DNA of 64,000 nucleotides from Elymus sibiricus. Lineage: Eukaryota; Streptophyta; Magnoliopsida; Poales; Poaceae. Positions 23,491 through 36,100 of the stretch are shown one piece after another. The notes beneath the pieces are model-generated. The model saw nothing but the letters and a program-made list of their open reading frames with translations. It made no database searches and had not been told where the DNA came from. The stretch's first letter is position 1. Every line of letters begins with the position of its first letter. The position numbers were made by a program, and so were the translations under genes. The stretch is from contig CM077676.1 of the NCBI GenBank assembly GCA_039707655.1, positions 429,079,379-429,143,378 of the forward strand, read 5' to 3'.

Positions 23491-23783
23491 CTCATATAAC
23501 AACTCAGCATCATCATCATAATAATAACTCATCATCGCTATCATAATAACAAGTCATACTCATCATCATCATCATATATAGTCATCTAACAACTTCTACT
23601 CGTTATCATAATAACAAGTCATACTCATCATCATCATAGTCATAACCAACCCTAGTTAATTGTTCTTAGCACATGATCATGAGTATTAGCTAGGACCTGC
23701 TACGCTCTCTAAGGTAAAATAGCATAAAACAACATAGTCCCTGACTCTCCATTATGAAGAATGGAGATTATCCTGTCTCCAAT

Positions 23784-24901
23784 TCATGCGCTTCGCACAA
23801 TGTTGCTTCCAAGTAGCTCCCTTTCATTATTCATAACTTTTTTCCATTCTTTGATTGTGATGTCTTCATCGGTTTGAGAAATCTTGTATGAACAGCGGTG
23901 AACCCGAGGCGGACTTGGCCGTAATCTAATAAAATCAATGCGACCTTTCGTAAACATCAGATGAGGCACACAATCCTTCGGGATTTTCTGTTGAAGAACA
24001 TAATAATAATTTAGTTAGCAATGTAGTTTAGTTTTAGAAGAATGTATGCAAAAGATGCACTGATGTCGTAATAGTAAAAAATCTTACCATGCCATCTCCA
24101 TGGATGTTACCATAGTTCAACACATGCACTAGTGGCACGTATTGACCATAATGTGGAGGAGTTTCATAATTGATATTCAAATTCTCAACATCAATAATAA
24201 ATGAGATAAGATGATCTTTCTCCTGGTAACTTAGTTCAGAGCCAACAGTGTAGTAGGTTCTGTCTACTATCTTCCGTACATTTTTTGAAGAATGGAAATA
24301 AGCTGTCAATGGAAATAAGCCGTCAATGATTTTTAAATAAACAATATAAATTACTTAACAAATTTATTTGACAAACTCACAAAGAGGTAGAACTGGAAGC
24401 GTCTCGACATCCACCCAAATGTTGATATTATCGTCAATTTCATCTTCGGGCCAAAGATCGAAGGTGATTTGCATATCCTCCTTAAATTCATGGGCCTTGC
24501 AAAATCCTCTCCAAGTTGAGCAACCGAAATGCGAGCTATTTGGTGCATTAAATAGCTTAACCAAAAATGTGAAACCATGCATCGTCTTAAGGTGAGCACT
24601 CTTCGTCTCTGTTCTCTCCCTATCTTCAAAACCGAGCTTTTCCAAGACATACGGTCTTGCATGACATGGGATGAACTATTTCAATTGAAAAAAATGGAAA
24701 ATTACACGTTGAAGCCAAAATTCACAAGTCATGCATAATTACGGAAAAATACTTGTCGTTGTTACGTACCGTAAAAACGTCAAAAGTCTCCTTCAGCACG
24801 ATGGTGAAGTACCTACCGTTTTGCAGATAAGGCATCCTGTCGCACATACCCCGGTCGTCTTCACAGTAGTCGCACTCAAGAATCATATCGTCGTCAGACA
24901 T
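23784..24901 (-). CDS. B3-like DNA-binding protein carried by the CACTA element
   Basis: Four exons on the minus strand: 24901-24770, 24675-24381, 24302-24088 and 23987-23784. All junctions are GT-AG and the phases agree (0, 1, 0), giving an open protein of 281 residues from MSDDDMILEC to a TGA at 23786-23784. Residues 30-140 have the look of a B3 fold: RYFTIVLKETF, FIPCHARPYV, MHGFTFLVKLF, then STWRGFCKAHEFKEDMQITF. The C-terminal part (KIPKDCVPHLM, RCSYKISQTDED, IKEWKKVM) looks like a second, weaker B3-like unit. B3 domains bind DNA in plant transcription factors. The domain call is by motif pattern, not a search. Its open frame and intact splice sites inside a transposon suggest recent capture or retained function. 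Confidence 0.7.
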
Positions 24902-25729
24902 TTCCTGTGTTCATAAGTCAAAGATTAAAAATCGACGGCAAATAACAGGAACTCAACACACAGATCATTATTACTCATCACGGGTTGACTTTCGGTCTGT
25001 CGAATCTTTCCTTGAAAACTCTCATCTCACGTGCTGTTCGCAGATATTCGACCGACGGTGATGGTCGCTACTCCTCCTCCCCCTAGTGCATAACAAAGAT
25101 CTATCACAAGGAGAAGAAGGAGAAGCGACCCCCACGACAACAGTCGGCATTCTTGTTCTCTCATATATGGTGGACACTCTCCCTCACTAATTTTCTGACT
25201 GTCATGTATTGAGCCCCGACAGAGTTAAAGTCAACCCGAAATGTCGTTTAATTCTCTTTCCGGCAAATCCAAGGCACTCGATATTTCCTACATACTAGCA
25301 CAAGTCATGCTAAAATTCACGGAAAAATCCGGCATGACCTTTGCTAAAATAGGACATATCGAGCGCCTGAAATTTACCGGGACGGAAATGAATCAACATT
25401 CCGGCAAAACATAGGCCACTCGGATTTTCCATGCGATACAAAGATGTTCATACACATACAATGGTTCAATATTGATAAAAACATTTCAATATATCTTATA
25501 ACCCGAACATTTCATTTGGTTAAGAAGCATAACTAAATACCCTAGTTCTACTCTATTCAACACCGAGGAGTAGAGAAGGAGGAGGTGGACTTTTAGCTCA
25601 CCGACTCGGGTGTACAGGAAGTAGAGGTAGCTCCGACGACGATCACTCCAGGGAGACGCGACACTACAAAGCCTGCATATTCCACCGAGTAAAAAATTTA
25701 GATCATCAAATCTCATATAGCATACCGAT

Positions 25730-26060
25730 ACCTAAAAATTTCCATATTGAAAAAGAAAATTACTAAAAATTTCCTTACCTAAATTTTCTTACTAAAAATT
25801 TCTATTACTAAATTTCTCATATGGCATTCCGATACAGTTCTATATTGAAAAATTTCTATACCTAAACAATTTATGTTACTAAATTGTTTTACTAAAAATT
25901 TCTATTACTAAACTTTCTAATCAAAAGACCTAAAATTTCCTATTGTATTCAAAACACCTAAAATAGTCAAAAAAACCTCATTTACTCAAATGACCTAAAA
26001 AATTACTCTATTAAAAAACCTACATTCTACAATGTCTACATTCTAAAACCTACATTCAAA
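25730..26060. repeat. AT-rich degenerate repeat in the CACTA element
   Basis: Repeated ACTAAAAATTTC and ACCTAAAA-type words with irregular spacing; no reading frame. Nothing else seen. Confidence 0.5.
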
Positions 26061-26081
26061 TTACCTACATTCTACAAGAAT

Positions 26082-26222
26082 AGAGAGAGAAGGGAGGGAG
26101 GGAGGAGGGGGAGTAAGGAGGGAGGGAGGAAGGGGAAGGGAGGAGGGAGGGATCGAGGAGGAAGGAGGGAGGCGGGGGGAGGGGGAAGGAGGGAGGGACG
26201 AGAGGAGGAGGGAGGTAGGAGG
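26082..26222 (+). repeat. GA-rich purine tract with G-quadruplex potential
   Basis: About 140 bases almost wholly of A and G on the plus strand, with many GGGAGGGAGG runs. It lies upstream of the minus-strand B3-like gene and could form quadruplex or triplex structures. Confidence 0.75.
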
Positions 26223-26758
26223 AGCTACCTCGGTGGCGACGGCGGTGAGCGACGGTGGCGGGCGGCGGCGGCTGGCGACGGCGACCGAGCGCTGCGCGTG
26301 AGAGATGGAGTGAGAGTGAGTGTGGTGAGGGAGAGGAAACCGACGGGTCGGGCGGGGAAGGATAAGGTGGGCTTAGCAGTAGCGCGGGCCAGGTGACCCA
26401 CGCTACGGCTAAGGTCAGTACTAGTAGCGCGCGTCCGGCGCCCTGCGCTACTGATAATTTGGGCCCACCACCTGCCCACGTGCAGTTTTAGTAGCAGCGT
26501 GGGCCCTGCACCCGGCGCTACAGCTAACATATTAGTTGTAGCGCTGGTTACCCTGCCCATGCTGCTACTAAGGCTAGACCGGGGGCGGCCTTCTGGCCCA
26601 CTTAGCAGCAGCGCTTGGGCCGTGGGCCCGCGCTACTACTAAGTATTACCTGTAGCGTTGGATTTAGTCCCGCGCTGCTGCTAGTTAACAGCAGCGTGGG
26701 GCTTCTACCCCGCGCTACTGTTAAGCTGCTACCTATAAGGTATTTCCTAGTAGTGGCA

Positions 26759-27554
26759 TTTGCGTCGGTGTTCACCTTCGCGATGATTGCCACCACCTTG
26801 TCGATGCACCAGATAATATTGCTATCTCTATAGCTAATAAAATAAGTGCATTACTTAAGGTTGACATGCAGGTCATTAAAGTGACAATCATATGGCTCCA
26901 GCCATCATCCCGAATCATGGCACGCAGGTCATGTTAGTAAATTTACATCATATAGTCATCTCATACATGATCGAATTAATATGAGAACTGCTATACCACA
27001 TCACATGCACATCCTGCAAAACCAAGTTAGACGCCTCTAACCGGTTTATGCAAAATATATTTTACGTGGCTTCTAAGGTTTTGACTTAAACCGCAACTAC
27101 CAACGTTTATCGTCAAGTATGATTATTCAAGTCGCTAGATTAACTTTGCGGGGTGTATGAAACACGAGATAATAAAATCTTGATCCCCATACTGAACTTC
27201 GTCATACGCATGACCCCCGTGCTGATCATATCTGCATTGCCCTTTCGTCTGCGAAATTTCATCTTTCTTTTAACTATGGTGAAACCCAAATAACTGATAG
27301 CACTTCGTTGATCAATTAGGATCGCGGATTGCCAGAACTTTGTGAAATTCCACCATGCCATTTCAAGATCAGAAATACGCAAATTCTAGGGAAGCAACAA
27401 GAACATCGGGTAACAGATTTCATCTGCCACCCGCATAAATAATTTCCAGCAATAGATCTCATCTACTACAAAATTATATTATGCAATACCCATACATCTC
27501 TATGTATTCTAGATCGTAACCTGCATCTACGCATAGCAAGGCTCTTGATGCCAC
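26759..27554 (-). other. Leader region and primer binding site of the minus-strand Copia element
   Basis: Continues the leader after the CACTA insertion. The primer binding site TGGCATCAAGAGC is read on minus at 27553-27541. The region is the reverse complement of about 33154-33900, with local differences. No gene seen. Confidence 0.75.
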
Positions 27555-28087
27555 TGTAGGGGAATGCGACAGAAAACAAAAATTTCGATACAGCGAGCAC
27601 GCCCAGGATCACTATGGAGATGGCATACAAGGTTTGATCTGATCATTACTGACTAGTAGCGCAGCGGAAGTAGAGTCGATGTAGATCGTCGGTGCAGATC
27701 CCCGCAGCTAGGATTTACAACCTCCCAACAGCGAGGATGTACTCCCTCGTCGGACAGCCCTTCGGGAGGCGGTCGGACAGTCCCCCGCACGATGTCACAG
27801 ACAGCCCTTCAGGAGGACCCTCGAAGGTCGAACGGTAACTCGGACAGCCCTTCGAGAGGACCCTCGAACAGCCCCTCGGGCAAAAGATCGAACCTACGAC
27901 CTCTCTACGGGGTTGCACACATACGGTGTCAGCTATCCGGCAGGGTTCGCCGTCCCGAACTAGTTCCTGCCGGAACCGAGACAGCCTTTTGGCTCTACGA
28001 AACTATTTTGGTGGGAGGGAGAGAGAAGGCCAGATCATGCATGGCATTTGTATGAGAGTAAGGAGTGAGTGTGGAGAGTGCCTCTCC
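27555..28087 (-). repeat. End part of the 5' LTR of the minus-strand Copia element
   Basis: Matches 16330-16862 of the complete LTR. It stops at GAGAGTGCCTCTCC, where the plus-strand element begins. The start of the same LTR is at 39160-39645. Confidence 0.9.
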
Positions 28088-29380
28088 GTAGGAGATATGC
28101 CCTATAGGCAATAATAAATGTTATTATTTATCCCCATGTTCCTAATTAAGTTTATATTCCATGCTATAACTGTTGTGGTTCCCGAGCCCGTATATCCATA
28201 AAGGCTCTGAGGAAAACCCATGTGCATGTGTGGAATAATAAATGGTAAAATGTATTCCTAGTCATGCCTCTAAGACTAGCTCAAGTGTTGCATGATGATC
28301 ACGTTTTCCTGATCATGGGCATGTCTATGCCGGCAACTTTGAGGGCACAATGTTAGGAGAACATTTGTGTTGAATCGACCCGAATTGATGTTATGCTATG
28401 ACATACATTCGTCACAAGTTAATGGTTAATAACACAGAGATGGTTTACGTTTGCATAATTCCTTAGACCATGAGAGTATCGAGTTTCTTCATGCTTGCTT
28501 CATGAACTTTGGGGTTTGTTAAACGTCATCCGTAAATGGGTGGCTATTACGGCGGCTTACGGGTTCATGGGAAAGTGTGACAAGGGACTTGATAGCTCAA
28601 GATTGGGATTTGCTCCTCCGACGATGGAGAGATATTCTTTGGGCCCTCTCGGTGTTACGGTATCCATCAGCGTCTGGCCAGACACATTGTGATTCGATCA
28701 CGGGGATGCCGGAACACGGGAACGAGAAAAGAGAACAAAACCGGTAACGAGGTAACTGGCATAGTGGACAAGTTGTTGATCCACGGGGATGCCGATAAAT
28801 CTCACCTCAGGTGTTTGTAACATATCGCGAAGCAACAGGAATAGCACACGGCAACTGGAGGTTCACTCGAATATTATTCGTGTGGGTATAGGGGTCAATA
28901 TGGGTGTCCACGGCTCTGATGTTGATCATTGATCGGAAAGTGTTCCGGTCATGTCTATACTTCACCGAACCTATAGGGTCATGCGCTTAAGGGTCATCTA
29001 TCTGCTGAATACTAGATAGGGAGTCTGAGAGAAAGTCACCGGAAAAGTTTCGGAGACAACGGAAGAGTTCCGGAGACAACGGAAGAGTTCCGGAGAGAGA
29101 ACACCGGAATAGTTTTGGTAAAATTGAAAGGTTGTTTCGGAGTATACCATTAAGTCAAAATGGTTTCGGCACACGCCTGGAAATTCTTAGAGGGTGCCAG
29201 AATTGTTCTGGGAACTTCTGGGATTTTTCCGGAGAAAAAACCCGGAAATGTTCCGGAGCTACCGGAACCGTTTTGGTTGCTTTTCGCAGATGAAAATCAC
29301 TAATCCAGAATTGTTGCGGAACACGTCCAAAATTATTTAAGTGGGTACTGGAAATGTTCTAAGACCTACAGAAATTATTT
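28088..29380 (+). repeat. 5' LTR of the plus-strand Copia element, first part
   Basis: Matches the reverse complement of 18411-17145. Similarity stops after GAAATTATTT at 29380. Confidence 0.85.
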
Positions 29381-32300
29381 CAGAACCCTGGTTTTTGGCA
29401 ACTTTCTCTTTTCAAAAATTTTCTGGCTTTATTTGCAAATCGGTTGGCTTTTGAATCTTTTCAGTTGACTTTGGACTTGGGAAACTTTTCAATTTCTCTC
29501 TAAGTGATCCAAAGCCCTCAACATCTTGTCACACACCTTCTGGATCAAATTCCAATTTTCAATCCTTTCAAAATAATACATATTCACCTTTGGGAAAATC
29601 TGTCTTCACTATGGGTTGTGAAGCAACCTATAGTTCTGATGATCAGAAAAATCCCAAATTAATACCACACCTTCTTGTCATCATCTACTCCCACAATCTT
29701 CAAAAACATTTCATGGTCCAGTATAAAATTTTGTCCAGAATATTCCATTTGTCTTCTGGACAGCAGTGGTCCTTTGTGAAGCAACCCATATTTCCTCAAC
29801 TCAGAAAACTCTCAAATAATTCCCAGAGATACTAGGGAACATATCTTCCCACAATATCCAAAAACATCTCCTTGTCCAATACAAATTTTCAGCAAAAATA
29901 TTCTGCCAAGATTCTGCTTATTTTAAACCTCTGTAAAGGAAGTACCAGCTAGAGGTACCCAATTGAGCTGAGATTTTTATGACATCTTGGCATTACCAAA
30001 TAACCCCCACACACCAAATTTCAGCTCCAGAAGACCACCCATGTGAGTGCAACAACCTCACCAAGTTTCTGGGCCAGAATAGCATTTGTACATGAACCAT
30101 GTCCAAACTTTGATGAAAGTTTCTCAAATTTGGCCAGCTAGTAGTCCTTCCAATGTAGAGCACTCCAGACATCTCCATTGGTTTTATCTCCAACTCATCC
30201 TCTCTCCAGATCCCTCCCAAGTTGCTGACAGCAAACTGTTGATGATGTTATCCTTCGGCTCAGTGAGTCCCTGGAGGAACTAGTGGCACGAGAGGGTTCC
30301 AGTACGCAAGGTCGACGCACCAGACACGGCCTGGCAGGCCAGCTCGCGCCGCGTGGCCAGCCCTACCAAAACCGCGCTCTGGACGCCGCCAGGCACGGGT
30401 CTCGTCGGAGGCCGACTACCGCATCGCCGTACCGTGTCCCCTTGCGCCGACTAACTCTCCGCCGTCCACCTAGCCGCTCCAGGTTCTTCCCCTCGCCGGA
30501 ATCGCTCCCGCCAGCCGCCACCGCACGCGGCCACTGTGATGCCCGTGCTGCCACTGTGGCCTCGCTGGCTGTCTTCTTCCCCGCGTGCCGCCACTGCGCG
30601 CATAACTCCTCCTGCCCTCCTCATTCACGTCGCCCGCACCGCGCCAGCTAGCGCGACGTCCTCGCTCCGGTGACGTGGCCGCGGCGCCGCCCGACTCCAG
30701 AAGCTCCGCCCCTCCTATAAATAGGCCTCCCCGGCCTCTCCCAACTCCTCACCCCACTCCCTTCGCCTCCTATTAACCACCCGAGCACCGAGCGACGGCC
30801 GAGAGGCCCTCTGGCCTCACAGCTCGCCGGCATTCCGCCGCCCAGCCAACTCCACCGTCTGCTCGATTCACTCCACCCCAGCCCTGCCCGACCGCATCCC
30901 CGAGCTCAGTGCACTCCCACGACTCTCCCCGACCTCTTTCCTAGCCGAGACTCTGCCGGATTCGCCATCGCCGACGACACCTGAGAACAGCTGCCACCGG
31001 AGAGAAAGGGGACGACGCCGTCAGGCTGTCTCCGGAGACGCTGAGGGTACGTGGAGGACCGCCGTCATGCGCTCGTTCCAACCCTGCAGTTCCCCAACCT
31101 CGCCGCCGTCGCTATCTCCGGCTATCGCCGTCGGTGAGCCGCCCTCTTACTGTTCCCCTCTTTTTCTTTTTAAATATGATAGCAGGGCCCACTCGTTAGC
31201 GACCCGTCGCGCTCCCGAAGCGGTACTTAAGTGGAAGCGTATTCGCGAAATACGTCTTCGACGTGGCCGCTGTAGGATTTTCCTATTTTCTAATTTCGGT
31301 TAATTTAATCAACTTTGACCAGTAACTTTGACTGTCCATAACTTTTTATCCACAAGTCCAAATCAATTGATTCTTTTTGCATTGGTTTTGTCTTGAGCCC
31401 CTCTATTTTCTGGTAAATTTTGGTATTTTTCTCATAAGTACAGAAATTCTGGTGAACAGAAATGTGTTATGTGACATTTTCTTTTGCTATTTAAAAATAT
31501 TTTCAGAAGGAAATCCTTTTGGTTTTGAAGACCAGGAGTTTGTGGACAACCCAACAGAGCAAGGCAAGCCACATCATCCATTACATGAAGCATTTCAATA
31601 GCATTGGTTTATTAATTGGATTAGTTGCATTATTTTAATATGTGATAATTCATAGTAAATTATATATTGTTGCATATCTACTGCCATATTAAATTATTCA
31701 TGATAAGCAACCTTGCTTGTCATGTGAGTATTAAAACTAAGTCTAATGGTTGATCAAGTGCCACCGACCCAGACTTACCCGTGCAGCCACATCTGCCAGA
31801 ATCGGACGGCCTTGACTTGGTCTGACCACGTGCTCTTTTATCGATACCACCAAAGAAGGAGGGTTATGCGTGCGTGCTACCCTGATCAGGTAGGCGACGA
31901 TAACCCTGTGAGCCAGTTGAGTTATTTGCCGGCGTCCCCGTTTGGGACAATTTAGTTGGCCACGACGGTGGCAGGTGTCACGGCGTGACACAGAGGCCAC
32001 CCAGGGCATGACTCCGGGGGAGGATGATTGTCGGTGGTACGGTAGAGGAGTCACGGGTTAGGCAGGTTTTGTTGGAGTAGCACCGGTCCACCCAGAAGGG
32101 AAGTGTACCGAGGTACGGGACAAGGAGCTCCATGGTGTGGGAAAAGTGCGCAACCTCTGCAGAGTGTAAGAATCTATTCAAATAGCCGTGTCCACGGTAT
32201 TGGACACAGTCCGCACTAGGTCACACTGAGTGGTCAACCATAATAATAATAATGATGGAAGAACTTGTCTTATGTTCGGAAGTGCTCAGTGGATCACGAG

Positions 32301-32818
32301 TATTCCGAGGGTTGTGATATAACCCAGAAGAGAGTAAGTTGATATTCGGTAACAGTAAGTAAGCAACTTAAGCACTTAACATGTTCATTGCCATGCTGTT
32401 GTTTGCTGCATTGTTGTGGTTGCTGTGAGCTTGTGAGTACATTCCAAGTACTCACCTGGCGTGTCATGCCAGATGCAGGAGAAGCCGAGGACGGAGGTCC
32501 CGACGGTTCGTGCTACGCTAACTAGGCCGTGTCCCAGCAGTGTCCCTATGGGATGGAGTTTCCCACACGATATTCCACTACGCCGTAGAATCACCCAGTA
32601 GTGCTGAGGCCTTGCTATGTTCCATAAATAATGTAAATATTGTCATAGCACGTGTAGTGCTTCCGGCCTCGCTACTTGATGTAACTCCCGAGCTTGTACT
32701 TGTACAATATCAATAAATATCAGTTCTGTTCTGTTCCAAGTTGTTGTGTGTTTCCAGAAGACATGATCTCTGGGTTGGAAACACTGGGTAAACCGATCCT
32801 CTGAGCCGGGGTGCCACA
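29381..32818 (+). other. Foreign GC-rich block inside the Copia LTR, possibly a truncated or solo Gypsy LTR
   Basis: About 3.4 kb replaces roughly 500 bases of the LTR. It has a TATAAATA (about 30716) after a GC-rich stretch, a plausible splice donor GGTGAGCC near 31130, an AATAAATATC near 32710, and ends GGGGTGCCACA at 32818, like the end of some Gypsy LTRs. No clear TG start or TSD is seen and no protein is supported. A promoter-bearing long LTR is my best reading; an inserted gene fragment is the alternative. Confidence 0.4.
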
Positions 32819-33152
32819 GAGGGGCTGTTCGAGAGTGCCTCCCGAAGGGCTGTCCGAGTGACCGTCTGAGTTTCTGTGAGTGCCTCCCGAAGGGCTGTCC
32901 GTCACACCGTCCGGGGGACTGTCCGACCGCCTCCCAAAGGGCTGTCCGAGGGACTAACAAGGGAGTACATCCTCGTGGTTGGGAGGTTGTAAATCCTAGC
33001 TGCGGGGATCTGCACCGACGATCTACATCGACTCTACTTCCGTTGCGCTACGAGTCGGTAATGATCAGATCAAACCTTGTATGCATCTCCATAGTGATCC
33101 TGGGCGTGCTCGCTGTACTGAATTTTTTTGTTTTCTGCTGCGTTCCCCTACA
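32819..33152 (+). repeat. 5' LTR of the plus-strand Copia element, last part
   Basis: Matches the reverse complement of 16650-16330, including the CCCGAAGGGCTGTCCG repeats, and ends CCCCTACA before the primer binding site. Confidence 0.88.
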
Positions 33153-36100
33153 GTGGCATCAAGAGCCTTGCTATGCGTAGATGCAGGTTACGATCTAGAA
33201 TACATGAGATGTATGGGTGTTGCATAATATAATTTTGGAGTAGATGAGATCTATTGCTGAAAATTATTTGTGCGGGTAGCAGATGAAATCTGTTACCCGA
33301 TGTTCTTGTTGCTTCCCTGAAATTTGCGTATTTCTGATCTTGATAACGGCATGGTGGAGTTTCAAAGTTCTGGCAATCCGCGATCCTGATTGATCAATGA
33401 AGTGCTAACAGTTCATTGAATTCCACCATAGTTAAAAGAAAGATGAAATTTCGCAAACGAAAGGGCAATGCAGATATGATCTGCATGGGGGTCATGCACA
33501 TGACGAAGTTCAGTATGGGGCTCGAGATTTTATTATCTCGTGTTTCATACACCCCGCAAAGTTAATCTAGCGACTTGAATAATCATACTTGATGATGAAC
33601 ATTGGTAGCTTCGGTTTGTTTCGAAACCTTAGAAGCCACGTAAAATAAATTTTTGCATAAACCGATTAGAGGCATCTAACTTGGTTTTGCAGGATGTGCA
33701 TGTGATGTGGTATAGCAGTGCTCATATTAATTTGATTATGTATGAGATGACTATATAATGTAAATTTACTAACATGACCTACGTGTCATGATTCAGCATG
33801 ATGGCTGGAGCCATATGATTGTCACATTAATGACCTGCATGTCAACCTTAAGTAATGCACTTATTTTATTAGCTATAGAGATAGCAATATTATCTGGTGC
33901 ATCGACAAGGTGGTGGCAATCTTCGCGAAGTGAACACCGACGCAAATGCTGAAGACGAAGAAATACTAGACTTCTCCGTCAGAAGGGGCAATACCATATC
34001 ATGCTTTTATGAATTGCCTGAGATGTTTATCCCTTATGATGCACCCTTTTGATTACGCGGTAGTCGCTTTTATTAGGGTGATCTCTCACTTAAAAATATC
34101 AAGTAGTTAGTGTTCTCCCAAGTGTAGCACCGTCTACAACACGTATCTTTTCGGGGTGCGCCGTGTCATACGGGTACGAACGATTAGAGAGGTGTAAGGC
34201 GGGTGACGGTGAGACCTCACAGCAAGATCACTTGGCTGTCTTGACGTTCAGGCATGACCGTCATGAGCTCGGAACACGCCCATCGAAAGATGAACAAGAA
34301 TCGCATAGAGATGTGATTGGCGAGTTGGCCTACCGGTTAAGATTTTCGTCATCAGTGGTGTTACACCAATGGCAAACAATCAAGACGCGGATCTTGAATC
34401 ACTCACAATCAATTATGAGAGATATTGATTTGAGTGGGAGCGCACTGTAGAATTAACTTGTTTAATTCTCAATGCAATTAATTATGAACACTGTCTAAGT
34501 GTGATTTGCATAATAGTTGTAGAACAATGGCTCGCGTTTCCACCTTCCCTGTTAAAATTGAATAAGCTATTAAATATCTGGTTAAAACTTTACGGTTGGT
34601 AACGTAATGTGAGGATTGTCCTCAAGAGTGCTGAGAAGGACTTTGTCCTATCGCATGCTTTTGGTATTTTCCCGCTAATGCTATGGATGATGTGACTCTC
34701 GTTCTTCGATCCAAAAGCTAGAATTCCGTTACAGTCAAGTGCAATATGTTTGCTTCCATGAGACCCGAACTTCAAAAGTTTGGGATAGCTATGTGATATT
34801 CATGGAACTAAAAATTAGTTTCAGATAGAGACAAAGGCTAGAAGATATGGGATATCCAAAGCAATGTTTGTTTTGCAAATTATTAGTAAAGTGTTTACTA
34901 TGCATTAGACTGATAAGAGAGGGATCCAGAAGAACGCCTGTCATATGATGAAAGGTGAATAAAACAACAACTTAAAGAGAAAGGGATTGTCCAAAGGGTG
35001 TTAGTGTGACTTACACGCCTAGGAAGTCCGGGGCTAACGCCACTCTTAAGTTGGGTGCTTCTTCTGAGAGTAGGAGAAATACTAAAAGTTAAACTGTTAG
35101 AAGTATAAAGGCAAAAAGAGAGAAGACTAGAATATCCAGCTCATGTATGAATGTCATACGAGTTATAGATGTATGGAAGGCTGGTCAAAGAAATAGTTCT
35201 TGGGAATTATGATTAAACATGTTAATCACTGATTCTTGGGTATTGTGAGTTGATCACATAGATACCCGCTCGATTGCATTTTGTTGCGACTCGATGCAAG
35301 AACTACTATGGCCTAAAAGACTTGCCAGTAATGAGGTTTAGATATGCGCTGGGAACATAGTAAAAGTTGCTATACTCGGTACATTACCTATGTATTTATT
35401 TTCACAATTCATTTTAGAGTTTTTTATACACTCTAGCCCATTGAATAAAGTATCTTGCAAGAAGGTTGTTCATAAGAGAACTTTTGATGTTCGGTGTTGT
35501 GATAACATAAGGGCCATACTTTCATTATGAATGAGATGTATGTTATGAATATTGATAAAAATATATTACCTCTATATTTATTTTCATAATTCATTTTAGA
35601 GTTTCATACACTCTATCCCATTGCATAAGGTATCTTGCAAGAAGGTTCTTCAAAAGAGAACTTTTGATGTTTGGTGTTATGAATAACATAAGGGCCATAC
35701 TTTCATTATGAATGAGATGTATGTTATGAATATTGATAATAATACATTACCTCTGTATTTACTTTCATAATTCATTTTAGAGTTTTATACACTCTAGCCC
35801 ATTTGCATAATGTTTGTTGCAAGAGTGTTATTCATAAAAGAACAATTGTTGTTTAGTATTATGAATAACATAAAGGCCATACTTCCATCATCGATGTGAT
35901 GTATGTTATGAATATTGATGGTAATATGATACATCCATAACACTGACGCTAAATGTCGCAAGACTAAAAGAATACCACATATGTGTGGCACTGCATTTGG
36001 TCACATTGGAGAAACCCGCATGGAGAAATTCCATAATGATGGATTTTTTAAGTCATTTGATTATGAATCATCTGACACTTGCAACTTTCGTTCGTAAAGT

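Larger units (their letters stand above)
22989..26755. mobile_element. CACTA transposon, non-autonomous, carrying a B3-like gene
   Basis: Terminal inverted repeats CACTACTAGG...CCTAGTAGTG and TSD GCA define it (3767 bases). Both ends have subterminal arrays of AGCAGTAGCGCGGG-type motifs in both orientations (22995-23205 and about 26370-26735), as in CACTA elements. No transposase was found. Inside are a four-exon gene for a B3-like protein on the minus strand, a long hairpin (23287-23490), an AT-rich stretch (25730-26060) and a GA-rich stretch (26082-26222). It inserted into the leader of the minus-strand Copia element. Confidence 0.95.

Noticed and set aside
29590..29835. 81-residue plus-strand frame in the foreign block
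   Set aside because: No start context, no domain, in AT-balanced sequence without other coding signs.
30283..30651. 122-residue Arg/Pro-rich frame in the foreign block
   Set aside because: Composition follows the GC-rich DNA, the opposite strand is also open, and no domain is visible.
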